A DNA stretch of 64,000 bases from Syncephalastrum monosporum B8922 (taxonomy: Eukaryota > Mucoromycota > Mucoromycetes > Mucorales > Syncephalastraceae), in the NCBI GenBank assembly GCA_000697355.1, contig JNEN01000861.1, forward strand, positions 228,389-292,388. The letters are read 5' to 3'. Numbering within the stretch: the first letter of the stretch is position 1; the number at the start of each line of letters is the position of its first letter. A program made the translations under genes and the position numbers. Shown here piece by piece: positions 12,095-23,162 of this stretch. The notes below the pieces were generated by a model that was given only the letters and a program-made list of their open reading frames with translations, was not told the origin of the DNA and searched no databases.

Positions 12095-13255
12095 TCAAAG
12101 TTCATTACCGACTGTAACCCAGTAATCGCGCAAATTGTTCTTGCGTCCGAAGATTTCGAGGTATTTGCCTGTTTTTGAACTTATTGTCAGTATCAAGATT
12201 AAACAATATATGAACCACCGATTTACCGTTGGGCACCAGCTCCTCGATGAGCTCATAGAGTTCCTCTGGCTTTTGACTTTGTCCTCTCCGTTCGGAGAAA
12301 ATGACATCCGATCCCACTGAATGCCGGCAGTTGGGTGGATCCTCGCCCTAGATGTTTATGTTATATGAGCCTTTGTACATCGTGTCTTTTCCTGTTTTCT
12401 ACCTTTTTGCCCACCAGACAAGTTTCTTTAGCATGCTGCAGGTAGTAACCGTGGCCCTTTGCCATACGTCGATTGACGGTCTGTTTTACCCAGGTAATAT
12501 CGTCTACATAGCTATTCACGATAAAAATTAGGGTGACGCATGAGTAGTATGCCCTAAACTTACTGGTAGCCCCACCGCTCCATGAGTTCAAAAGCTTTGG
12601 CATATTTGTTATTGATGACCCAGATGAATATGAAACCGTTCTTCTGCAGTTTTTGGATAGGGATTTCCTCAATGCAGATGTCGGGCAATTGTTGGTAACC
12701 AATGGCAACCTAACGAGAGCTTTAGTTCTTCCATATGCGTTAAATACGTCTATATGTTTCTTTGACATACACCGCGTGTGGGGGCGTGGGTAGCTAACTG
12801 CCACGGCGGGGCTGCGACGATCACGTCAAACTGTACTTCGGATGCAAGTGCCTATTATACAGGTTAAATTTGCCCAAGCTTTGCCATAACAGCTTATTTG
12901 TTGTACCTCCCAGTCGAAGGTCATGACGTTGGCCTTGATGGGAACACACCACTCCGGCGCCTCGAATTCCTCAAGGTCTAGAAGAAAAAGTATGTATCAG
13001 CCATGTCGCAGAAGAAGGAGCGTATATGTGGCATTTACCTTGTGGATCGAGTTCTTCGTCATTTTTGTTGTTTTTACCGGCTGCAGTGGATTCCTCGATT
13101 TGCGAGATTTCGGTTTGGAGGGCGTCGATCTGGAGTTGTAGCTCGATTTCTCTGCGCAATAAGTTCTTGAGGGTGGTATCGGTGACGGTCGATTCGTCAA
13201 TAGTATCAAGATCAAAACCAGAAACAGAGCTGGGAGATGCTTCCCGTGATGACAT
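12095..13255 (-). CDS. MT-A70 family methyltransferase-like protein with APPW in place of DPPW
   Basis: Exons 13255..13039, 12977..12907, 12851..12771, 12709..12564, 12511..12403, 12347..12227 and 12168..12095 give 272 residues. An N-terminal coiled coil (about 25-60) precedes an MT-A70 fold. Matching elements are the FDVIV strand, GFIFIWVINNKYAKAFELM, WVKQTVNRRMAKGHGYYLQ, HAKETCLVGK, SDVIFSERRGQSQKPEELY, and a final KYLEIFGRKNN...WVTVGNEL. There are no CCCH fingers, unlike METTL3/Ime4. The NRRMAKGHG-HAKETC segment resembles MTA1/MTA9-type DNA adenine methyltransferase subunits (from memory). The catalytic DPPW reads APPW at residues 110-113, so it may be an inactive partner subunit rather than an enzyme. 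Confidence 0.85.
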
Positions 13256-13833
13256 GTTATGGAAAGAAGGACAACAAACGGTTTCTGTGGGTGTATCAAA
13301 AATTGAGTGACAGCAGTGGGAAGTCGCGTTCTCGCGTTCCTATTTTTCACGCGTTGCACCCCGCTTGCCACCACCCGAGAGCTGAATGTCCGCAGATCCT
13401 TTGACGGTATACACGTCTTCCTTCTCAAGCCATCCATGGGCTCCTGCGTGTTTTCTTCGGAGTACATACTAGGACTGCGTGCAGTAGAGAGCTATATCTG
13501 CAGAGATCATGGTCAGGGCACAGGTATCACCACGGCGACTCATAGCGCCATTGCAGTGGGAGTATAGCCTAACGGTATAGACAATAGGCTTCTGTCTCGA
13601 GATTCAGCAAGCACTATCTAGGGCACATACCCTGTGAGTCTTTTTATTACCATACCCTAATGATAGTCTTAATAAAAGTGCGCCTGTGAGGGGACAAAAT
13701 CCAAGTCCATCAGGCTGAAAAAGCGGAGAATGGACAATCGACGCGCACGCGTCGCGTCTTTGTCTTTGGCTGCTGAATTTGCTCCTGTGCCTTTTTCTTG
13801 TTCTTTTCGTTTCTTCTCTTCTCCTCAGCTGTC
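13256..13833. other. Divergent promoter between the MT-A70 gene and ASF1
   Basis: A 578-bp non-coding interval between the two start codons. It becomes pyrimidine-rich just before the ASF1 ATG. No RNA gene is recognisable. Confidence 0.5.
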
Positions 13834-14599
13834 ATGTCTCTCGTCAACATTCTCAACATTTCCGTCCTCGACAATCCCGCGCCCTTTTCGCACCCGTTGC
13901 AGTTTGAGATTACCTTTGAATGCAACGCCGAGCTCAAGAATGGTACACTTCATCTTTTTGCTGGCTTATTTTTACCTTGATTGACCTTGCCCGTTGTAAA
14001 GATCTCGAATGGCGAATGATCTATGTTGGTGCGGCGGAAAGCAAGGATTACGATCAAGTTCTGGACTCCATCATGGTGGGCCCCGTGCCTGTAGGTGTGA
14101 ATAAGTTTGTTTTTGCGGTAAGGTGGAGGAAAGCGTGTGCCGAGAGAGGTTCATTAACGTGGGTGGTAATGGCAGGCGGATGCGCCCAAGATTGAGCTGT
14201 TACCTCAGCATGATCTGTTGGACTGCACTGTTATCCTTCTGAGCTGTCTCTACAACGACCAAGAATTTGTGCGTGTTGGATACTACGTGCACAACGAATA
14301 CGTCGATGAAGAGCTCCGCGAGAACCCGCCTGCTACTCCCAAGGTCGACCGCCTGCAGCGAAATATCTTGAGTGAGAAGCCCAAGGTCACCCGATACACG
14401 ATCAACTGGTAATCCTGGCTATCGCTGTCGAGATGGAGTATACTGATGATTTGAACCTTTATAGGTCTGACGATCCTACCCCTGCCGTATCCGACGCACA
14501 GCCTCCTTCGGAACAGCAGGTAATTAAGACAAGTGCACCATACATATCCGAACCCAACTCACCATATTAAAACATTACCAGGATATGATGGTCCAGTAA
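13834..14599 (+). CDS. ASF1: Histone H3-H4 chaperone ASF1
   Basis: Exons 13834..13942, 14002..14117, 14176..14408, 14465..14519 and 14582..14599 encode 176 residues. The conserved immunoglobulin-like core is complete. It has the N-terminal [37 protein letters not shown], the H3-H4 contact region [12 protein letters not shown], and [18 protein letters not shown] through [11 protein letters not shown] short acidic and Gln-rich tail follows, shorter than in budding yeast. It should deliver H3-H4 dimers to the CAF-1 and HIR pathways in the nucleus. The last exon codes for only five residues. Confidence 0.97.
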
Positions 14600-15441
14600 C
14601 AGGGTTAGTTATCTATCCAAATCACCCACCCCTTCCATTCAAATGTACATCTGCCAGCCTAAGCAACAATCCTATTTCATACACCTCTCTCAACAAATAA
14701 GCAAAGTGTGTGTTGGGAGAAAGAAAAAGAGACAAATCGCTACTGCACGTACGCCTCTGTGTGTGTCACCCTCGTGAAAGGCGTCTGCATGCAATAAAGC
14801 GGATGGTATGGCAACGTGTTGATCCATATTACCAATTCCATTTGATGCCCGCTCAACGAACCTAATTACGCGATACATACTTGTGTATACATGACATAAG
14901 ACATGTGCTTGACATAATTTCATATGTTTCCTCAATTATCACACCGTACTAGAAAGAGAGTTGGGAAGGTGAGCTTGCTGCAAAACCCAGTATTATGGTT
15001 GATATCCACAGGCACGTCCGATGCGTATACACATGTATCTAGCGGCACATCACCCGTTTTTAAGCATGTCAACAAATGCTATGTATGAGAGTGTGTAGAG
15101 GAGTCAAGGTGATACTTGGCGAACCTACACCAGGGTGATCGCATCAAATTGATTATTTCAACCGTCTCTTTCCTTTCTTTAGATGGTGTGACAGCAGAAG
15201 TCCCCCATGAGAGAACGAAAAAATGAAGTAAATAGGAAGTTCGTAGTATATTGGTATGCTATGACGTGGAATTGATACATGTGAAAGCGGCGTGATATAT
15301 AAAGATGGATGTGTTATGTGAACGTGTGTGCGAGCGTACGGGCGTGTGTGCGTGTGTGTATGTGTGTGTGAATGAACAACGACGATGGAATGATGGAAGG
15401 TTATCAAGAAAAGGAAGGGGAGCGAAAATGCTACAGTGATA
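14600..15441. other. Intergenic region with GT-rich microsatellite
   Basis: Shared 3' region of ASF1 and the convergent coiled-coil gene. It contains a GT/GC-rich simple repeat near 15322-15371. Nothing else recognisable. Confidence 0.5.
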
Positions 15442-17237
15442 CTATTTTTCCATGATGGCTTCGGGGCCGTGCCACAAATTGATCATTAATGCAGTAGTGA
15501 GGACAATAGTGAACCGACTCCAGCGCCAGACTGCGTAAAAGACACCTTGAAAGAGAGACATATCACCTTGCGCGGCATCCAAGGCAGCTGCGGTCGACTG
15601 ATAGTGCTTATGCCGCAAGCGGACAAGGTTTATATCGTCAGCTGACCGGCCGTGAGGGCTTGGATACAGGTCCTTGACGGCGTATACACTGCTTGACTGG
15701 GGGCCAAATAGATCATCCCAGGCATCACATTCCTCTGTGGATTCAAGGGAGCGTATTCTGTTTTCCATGGTTTCAAACGCGTTGCTATAAGTAGGTGCGG
15801 ATGCGGATGGTGCAAGACGGAGGGGTGTTTTGTCCTGCTTTTTGTTGGATGAAGGTGTTTGTTGTGTAAGGGTAGTCGAGAAGGCGGTCAAGGTGCTCCT
15901 GGCACTGTCGGGCGGTCCAGAAAAAGCGGCCATGCTGTGCTCGGTAAGCTGCGCGGCTACCTCACGCATGCGTGTTAGGGAGCAGCTGATACCGTCGTGT
16001 ACATCTTGTTCTTGTTTTTTCCAGGCGTTTTCGAGTTCGCCCATGAGGCTCCTCTGGACTTGTTGTGGCGACTGCAAGCTGGTGTCTCGGAAGTACGATC
16101 GTCGTGGTGATGGTCCGCCGCACTCGCTCGAAATGGGGGACCAGCATACGCCGCGGTCCCGCAAACGGCCGAGGATGACACGGTGCTCTTCGAGGCTGGT
16201 GGTGAGTTCCTCAATGTGTCTAAATTGGCGGTGGTAAGCAGCCTGGAGCGCTGCGTGACCTTCCTGGGTAAATTGAAGTTGCTCGTATTGATGGCGCAGG
16301 TGGTCCATGTCGGCGAGGGCACCGGCAAGTTTCGTTTCGATCGCTTGCTTAGCGGCTGCAAGCTGCGCATGATCAGATTCGAGCTGGGCAAGTTGCACGC
16401 TCAAGCGCTGAAGGTCTTCTTCAGGCTGGGAAGCGTCGTTGCGCACGGTCTTATCTTTTTTTGGGCTGTGATACTCCTGAATGTGATGCTCACGTTTTTG
16501 CTCGAGTTCCTGGATCTTGGACTCTGCACTGTCCAAATGGGCCCGCAGCGAGTCAATATCACGCTGCAGAAGCTCAGCCTGCCGATTATGATTACGTTTG
16601 GTTGCGTCGGACTCTGTGAACGTCCGATCGAGTGCCGTCTGCATCTCTCGATTTTTACGCTCCAGGGCCTCAATTATGGCTTCACGTGCCCGTTGTTTAG
16701 ATATTAGTCGCATGCCTTCGTCATCATCTGGCTCGTCTGTGTGCCGGTCGCTCGTCGGTGTTTTCAGCAGACCGTATTCTTCCTCAGGTGAAGGCGTGTG
16801 CATCGACGTCGCACGGACTTGGTCCAATAAACCTTCGTACTTTGCTTTCAACAGCTGGTTGTTTTCCAACAGGGACTTTCCGATTTCGGCAGCTAGTGCG
16901 AGGTCTGACAAGCGTAACAACAATGGCAAGTGAGCCAGTCTGTATCTGCATATGCATGCAGCTAAATATTACCTCGCTCCCTCTCACGAAGCGACGAATA
17001 CGCGTTCTTGAGCAATGTCGTCAACTCCTGCGATGATTTTTCCGCAACCCAGGAAAATGTGGACATGAAAGATGTGGATGACAACCCCCCTGGCGACATC
17101 GGTTCAGGCCATCCTGAACCATTTGTATCCGTCGCTTGCTGCTTCTGTGCGGACGAGCATTGAGTGGGTGTAGACAAGGAAGAGTGCAACAGGCTGTTGT
17201 TGTTGTTGAGACGGGGCGGTGGGTTGCGACGTAGCAT
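15442..17237 (-). CDS. Tail-anchored coiled-coil protein with CC1-box-like motif (candidate dynein adaptor)
   Basis: Exons 17237..16973 and 16904..15442 encode 575 residues. At residues 89-106 the sequence DLALAAEIGKSLLENNQL resembles the CC1 box (D-x-AAxxG-x-LLE) of BICD, BICDR, HAP1, TRAK and Spindly adaptors, which contacts dynein light intermediate chain. Long heptad-rich coiled coil runs to about residue 330. SLMGEL at about 374-379 fits the Spindly-type motif (L-hydrophobic-x-E-hydrophobic) that binds the dynactin pointed end, at a spacing similar to known adaptors. The C-terminus has a single hydrophobic helix (about 545-566) and a short tail, so it looks tail-anchored. Function is inferred from motifs only; other coiled-coil membrane tethers remain possible. 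Confidence 0.7.
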
Positions 17238-17706
17238 GTGTAATTTTTTGTTGTTCTGGAGGTAAAAAGGAAAGGGAATGGAAGTAGAAAAATAAAAGAA
17301 AAAAAAAAGGTTGATGAGTGGGAAGAAGAGATTACGGGAGAGAAAAAAGAAGGAAAATGCTTGTGAAAAAGAAGGAGGGCAAAGGGATTAGGTAGGACAC
17401 TCACTCACTGAAGAGAGAGAGAGAGGGAAAAAGAGAGAAAAAGAGAGGAGAAAAGGTGTCGGAGTCGTCTGCGCTTTCTCATGCACTCTTCTCTTCCCCA
17501 TGCGGCGCTGTGGTCAAGCCCTTATTAGGAATGTGCTCAAAAGACTCAAGCTCAGCAACGTCAAACAATAGTTGGGGGCAATCCATTTCTTTACACACAC
17601 AACACACACTCGTAGTTTGCTGTTGTGCAACGTCTTTTTATTTCTTGAGTGTATAGCTTTTAATTACAATACTCATTTAGCAACGTGAGCAAACATTAAT
17701 CCAAGA
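17238..17706. other. Intergenic, purine/pyrimidine-biased promoter
   Basis: Upstream region of the coiled-coil gene and 3' region of the RecQ gene. It is strongly GA-rich (17270-17460) on the plus strand. No gene seen. Confidence 0.5.
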
Positions 17707-20337
17707 TCATCTTGTTTGCTTGTGTGGCGTCGCTGCGTTCGGAAAGGGGCCGGTCTGCATATCGTCTTCGTCATCAGACACCACAATAACAGGTGCCGTC
17801 CTGCGACGCTTGGGTGCATTTTCTACCTCGCTTTCCTCCTCGTCTACCTGCCCAGATGCAGCCGTCGTTAGAAAGTCCAGCTTGATTTTGACGGGGCATT
17901 CGGCAGTGCCAACAATGGGCTTGCGGATATGGTGGAGTGAGGATGCCCGTGCGCCTTCGATGATGTACCTTGGAGGGGAGGTTGCCAGGTGATGTCAGCA
18001 AAATATAACGGCCCACATCCGCGTAAAGACCGACACTTACGAGATGTTGGCGTAGGCTGTAAAATGGAAATCCTCCGCAAGGTAGCCTTCAATCACCAAG
18101 TGGTTGACAATTCTCTCTAAGTCAAAGTCACTGAACTCCTTTTTGGCAGGCACTTCTGCGTCCGGGTCATCTTTAATTGATTCTGCCTTGGCTGCCTTTA
18201 GACCGCGGCCACGCCAAAGCTGAATCAGCTTCAGCATGGTCACTCGTTCCTTGGCACTCCTCAAGCGTCGGCACAGACGTACGAGCGTGATAGCCTCTAG
18301 TGTGATATCCTTCGTTACCACCCGCGCCCCATCGTTGCTTGTGCGAGTGCAGTTGTCACATTGGCCACAAGGTTTGTCAGGCGTGATTTCGTTCACCAAT
18401 GTATCGGCGAGTCCGTTGGATGTAATGGATGGATCGAAGGAGAAGTACTTTTCGAAAAATATCTTCCGACATAAGCGAAAGTCTTGTCCGTACCTGAGTA
18501 TGCTGTACACTATTACATCGAATACCGTGTGAATTCGATATCATTGAAATCCTTTTCTGTCTTTGCCCCTGCAGCACGTGAATAACTTACGATTTGATAC
18601 ACCCTGCACCTCCGTCACCACCATGGAGGACAATCTGGATGCTAAAGTCATCCTTTGAGTAAGCTAGCACGCGTGTATCCAAAGAGAAATTTCTGATTCT
18701 GACCATCTTGCCCTGGGAATAGAATCATGTGAGTCTAAAGCGATCATCTTCCGTTTCATATCAACCCAGCATACCTCTATAATAGAGTACACACTCAGCT
18801 CTCTCCCCGTCCCGACCTAACATCACAAACGTCAGTGATTTTTGAATTTGCACCGCGCCGGTTGGCGTCGTTACCTGCACGTCCGCTCTCCTGGTAGTAA
18901 CCCTCAATAGATTTTGACATGGAGTGGTGGATGACGAACCGAGTCTTGAGGTGGTTGATGCCCATGCCAAAGGCAATGGTGGCGACAATGACATGGATTT
19001 GGTTGTCCCGCCATTGGCGATGGATTTCTTCCTTGTCCTCCTATCGTAAACAGTGAGTATCTGCATAGAATTCAAACAAATGCGCACATAGTGCATACAT
19101 GTTCTAAATCTGCATGGTATACGCCACACCGAATCCTGCCTCTGCTTTCCTTGTATAGCCCGCCCGCCACTAGGTGTGTTTCTTTCTTTGTGAGACAGTA
19201 AACAATTCCAGAAGACCGCGGATAGTTGTTCGTGATCCACTTGGCCATATGCTGAATCACGGCGCCCGGCTTGTCGGGTTTTTCAAACACCTTGTACACC
19301 AGATTCGGTCCTGTTTATTTCGAAAGCATGCATGCGAGCGCGTGTTTGTAAGTATTATAAGCCTAAGTAGACCTGCTTTGTATACTTACGGTAGAGCGGT
19401 GCGCTGTACACGAGCGTGCCGTTCCGTCTCTGTGGAAGCTCGAGACCGAGGATACTAATGACATCTCTCATGACACGCCAGGGGCAGGTGGCAGTGAGCG
19501 CCATGATGGGAGTCTTGGTGAACACTTTCTTGATAAACACATAAGAATGCAGCCGTGTTTACGCCGATGCACAGCTTACTCGTAGAACATTTAACTGTTT
19601 GTAATCGGGCCTGTGGATGATTTCAGTTTTGTTTAGATCACAGCAACAGCAACCGGAGTCACATGGGCATGGACCTACCGGAAGTCGTGACCTTGCTGGG
19701 AACAGCAGTGGGCTTCATCAATGACGATGCGTGACAAGCGCCCAAGGTCATAAGCCTTATTAAGTTTACTCATGAAGCGCTTGCTTTTGGCGATTTTTTC
19801 GGGCGTAACATAAAGGAGCTTGAAGGAATCCTTCTCCTTCTGTGTCAACTGTGCCTGGATCCGGTCGACCACATTTTTCGGTGATGCTGCGGTCAGGAAC
19901 TCTGCACGAATGTCAGCCTCGTGCAGATGATATACTTGGTCTTGAATGAGAGAAACGAGCGGCGATACCACGAGCGTAAACCCTTCCTCCATCAGAGCAG
20001 GCAACTGATAGCACAGCGACTTGCCACCACCTGTGGGTAGGACAACAAAGATGTCGCGCTTGCGATCCAAAGCCGCATTAAGAATAGGCCGTTGCAACGA
20101 TCGAAACTCGCGTATATTCCAATGATCTCTGGCGAGTTGGTCCATGCGCTGAGTCCACGGAAAATGAGTCGACCCATAGTCGGGAAGGCTATCGTCGATA
20201 CCAGAGCTAGAATTCTTCTCCAGTTCTTCCACTTCTGTCAGCTCGAAAAAGAGATCCTGTCGGCGAGCTTCAAGCGTCGCAATGTGCTCATCAATAGCTT
20301 CAATCTCGTTCTGGATCTCCTCCTTTCGGCTTGCCAT
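17707..20337 (-). CDS. RecQ-family ATP-dependent DNA helicase, RECQ1-like
   Basis: Exons 20337..19679, 19610..19580, 19528..19390, 19310..19099, 19040..18875, 18816..18775, 18641..18591, 18509..18041 and 17968..17707 give 676 residues, close to human RECQL (649). An N-terminal coiled coil (1-45) resembles the RECQ1 oligomerisation region. The helicase core shows Walker [16 protein letters not shown] (about 101-115), [40 protein letters not shown] and [14 protein letters not shown]. The RQC zinc cysteines are in LCRKIFF and PCGQCDNC, followed by a winged-helix region and an acidic tail. The aromatic-rich loop reads SQQGHDFR where SQWGHDFR is expected. The role would be 3'-5' unwinding and branch migration in repair. 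Confidence 0.93.
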
Positions 20338-21356
20338 GGTCAAAAGTAAGAACCAAGACAACTATTTTTCGTTTATTTCTCGGTTTGAATACGCGCGTTT
20401 TAAGCATGAATCTCGCGTCGCGTCACACACCCAAGAACAATGCGTCTGCTCGTTATTTGTACACCTTTCACCCGTGAAGTACTCATAAGATAGAGGGTTG
20501 GTCTGTACTGTACTGTACTGTATAGCACGCCGCTTTCATGAGGTGCTATGACGTGTAGGTTCTTACTCCACCATATGCTATCAAGTCCCATCTTATAATT
20601 TATGATCAAGGTATAGGCCTGACATTTAACATCAACAAACACGTCTAGCATTCGAGCACTTAAAGAGAGGGTGGTTTCTCGCACAAGGTCTGTATTTGCG
20701 TCATCACTGGATGGCCCGTAATCATCATCGTCACCATATAATACATGACCTCGGTCATACGTATAGCCTAAAGACCCACTGTGATACTCAAACCCTCATA
20801 CGCATGTGTTGTACATACAGTGATTACATTCGAATTTTCGTCCCATGTATTTAGAGACGCCACCGGTCTGTGACATCCATTAAAACATAATCGCACTGAT
20901 ATACGTACAGTATGTGAGCTCATAATCTTAGTGCTGCTTCTGTATTATGTTATATACTAGAATACTTCAACAATGGGGACATGCGAGACTGAGCATATTC
21001 TCACATTCTGTAGAAGAAACTTCATCCTTCGTAAAACTTGTAGAATTTCAGAAATGGTGGTATGCTAAATACTATCTAATTGTAACTACCGTTATATGCA
21101 TACTTCATATATGGACAGAATAGAAATTGTTGCGGATTTTTGTGCATTATGCATCATTTTATTGGACAGAACAGGAGACAGACGGCAGACTTTTTGGTGA
21201 CCAATATTGAGCAATTAGATCAATCATATACAATAGGCTAAAGTTTAAGCAATGGCATTCATTCGGCCAGTAGGAGTAGTCAGGGAACAGGTATCATTTA
21301 GATGGGAGCAGGAGTATAAAGGTGCAAAAAACCAGAAAAATTAAAGAAAAGTTGGA
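20338..21356. other. Intergenic region, about 1 kb
   Basis: Upstream region of the RecQ gene. It contains a short GTACT tandem repeat near 20505-20522. No gene or RNA recognised. Confidence 0.5.
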
Positions 21357-21668
21357 TCAAAGTATGGTGCAGCAAACGCCTCTTTGGGTTGGAGCAAACG
21401 GATCGTCTTGTTTATCCAGCGGACCCCAGACAGAAGGCACTAGCGGGTCGTATGTTGCATTGCAAAAATCGAGCAAGCTGTCATACTCTCAATTCTCTGC
21501 TCACTCAGATTTACAAGTCATATTGAACACTTACTCTTTGGATGCTACGCTGACAGGTTCTCGCGGTGTGTCGAGTTGAGCGCGTAATCTTTGCGTGTAA
21601 TCCTCAATTTTCTTGAGTTTGGATTCCGTCAAATGATAACGAGTTCGTTTTTGGTTTGTCTTTTTCAT
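21357..21668 (-). CDS. Heterotrimeric G-protein gamma subunit
   Basis: A small two-exon gene (21668..21535 and 21477..21357; 84 residues). The N-terminal helix RYHLTESKLKKIEDYTQRL is the coiled-coil part that pairs with G-beta. PREPVS and a fungal DPLVPSVWGP...DDPFAP segment follow. The protein ends CCTIL, a CaaX box (CTIL) for prenylation with a preceding Cys suitable for palmitoylation, so it should sit at the plasma membrane with G-beta. The donor GTAAGT and acceptor CAG flank a 57-nt intron, and the frame is exact. Its likely role is pheromone, nutrient or trisporoid-type signalling; the particular pathway is not shown by the sequence. Confidence 0.93.
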
Positions 21669-21929
21669 TCTTCTTGGTGCTTGTGTGGATGTACGTATTT
21701 TTCTATGTGTGCTCGCAGGTATCGAAAAAAAAAGGAAAAGAAGAAGAAAAGGAAAAGAATGAGAGAAATCTCAAGGCAGCGAAATATCAGCAATAAGCAA
21801 AGTTAAGATTTTTGTCTGCATGAAAGTTGGACGAGAGACAGATTTGCTGTATACGGTTTCCTTGTTTTTGTATATTGTTGTATCCTGCAAAACTCGCCCA
21901 AATAAAATTTCCGTGGGAGTTTGCCATAT

Positions 21930-22694
21930 TTAATGCAGTCGATGTGGTGTCACCACCGTCACGACGATTATAATCACCAATACAAGCAAGAGACAGCTGC
22001 AGCATCCTAAGAAAGGCCATCGTCCTTCATAGCAGACGTTGCTCCAACTCGAAAGATACTTGCGATACCGGCGCGTTCGAGTTACAATTGGATCATCTTT
22101 GTGCTTGCCCTGTATTTGTTGCTCAAGGAGCCATATTTGCTGGTTCGCTGGCGCGTTTGCATGTGAGAAGGCCAAGTAGGGTAGATGTATCCTGGCAGAG
22201 TAAGGTGCATGGTAAGGTGGCGGAGGTGCGGGTGGTAGCGGTGGTGCGTGCAGGACGGCAAGCTCTTCTTCGTCAGATATTGGCGATGGTGAATAGGAGG
22301 GGGGCGGGGCCAACAAGGAGGGCATGCTGTGTACCGCTGTGTGGTGAGACGACGAGCGGTGATGGCTATCACTATTACACGTGTGTAGGCCTGATTTCCT
22401 GTATTGCTTCTCGTCGCTGATGGGCGGGGAGATCGTTCCCCCTTGGCCGCCACTGGGAAAGCCGCAGATATTGTAATCTGCTAGCAATGAATGCGGCTGC
22501 AGTGGTGTGTCTCCTTGCTGCTGCTGATCTTCCTTGTCGTCTATTGTTTGGACTGGGCTGCTTATTTGACCAAAGTCTCCCGACTGTCGGGAGGGGCTTG
22601 TCATGTTATCTAGAGTTACGTCGTGTGCGCCGACAAATGTAATAGAAACCGGACAAGGAAAGAGATCAAAAGCAAGAACAAGCTTCTGCTTCAT
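21930..22694 (-). CDS. Proline-rich single-pass membrane protein, unknown
   Basis: A single open frame of 254 codons. The first 30 residues may not be translated, because a second ATG at 22604 begins MTSPSRQ. The body is low complexity: a QQQQ run, Ser/His-rich segments, and PPPSYSPSP and PPLPPAPPPPYHAPY proline stretches with PPxY-like motifs that could recruit WW-domain proteins. It ends in a basic RTRRYRKY patch, CC, and a hydrophobic helix (LLLVLVIIIVVTVV) near the C-terminus, so it looks like a tail-anchored or type II protein. I do not recognise a family. Confidence 0.6.
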   Translation of the reverse strand: MKQKLVLAFDLFPCPVSITFVGAHDVTLDNMTSPSRQSGDFGQISSPVQTIDDKEDQQQQGDTPLQPHSLLADYNICGFPSGGQGGTISPPISDEKQYRKSGLHTCNSDSHHRSSSHHTAVHSMPSLLAPPPSYSPSPISDEEELAVLHAPPLPPAPPPPYHAPYSARIHLPYLAFSHANAPANQQIWLLEQQIQGKHKDDPIVTRTRRYRKYLSSWSNVCYEGRWPFLGCCSCLLLVLVIIIVVTVVTPHRLH

Positions 22695-23162
22695 ACACCT
22701 GTTATTTGGTTTTGATTGCTTTCTCTGTCACGCGCCCGGCATGACGGTTGTTTGCTTTGCCGAGAATCCATCAGTGATTGTGCCAGCGTTCCAACAAATC
22801 GTGTAAGGGATATTCCCTTTTTCCGCCGATTATTTATTTTGGCTGATGCTTCTCTGATCAGTAGAGCACATAAAGGAGAGCCGCTGCCGCAACACAAGTC
22901 AGTCAACACCTAGGGCCGCATTTACACTCGATACACGCGCTCTTATGAGTACCTAGTATGAATGAGAAAGAGACCTACAAGAAGAGGGAAAAGGAGGACT
23001 TCATGTTAATTTTGTGCCGCGAGCGGTCCGGCTGCATGAATGACAGATGACAAGCCGCCAATTTGACCCGACAATAATTTCGGTGGCTTTGTGGGGCTCT
23101 CCCACTTGCCATATTCTATCTCACACACATTTTTTTCTTCTACCCTTTTCCTAATTTAAAGC
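22695..23162. other. Divergent promoter between the proline-rich protein gene and MRT4
   Basis: 468 bp between start codons, no gene seen. Confidence 0.5.

Noticed and set aside
16183..16707. 174-codon plus-strand frame within the coiled-coil gene
   Set aside because: Antisense to a clear coiled-coil coding sequence with consistent heptads.
21322..21579. 85-codon plus-strand frame
   Set aside because: Antisense to the G-gamma gene, which has a far better product.
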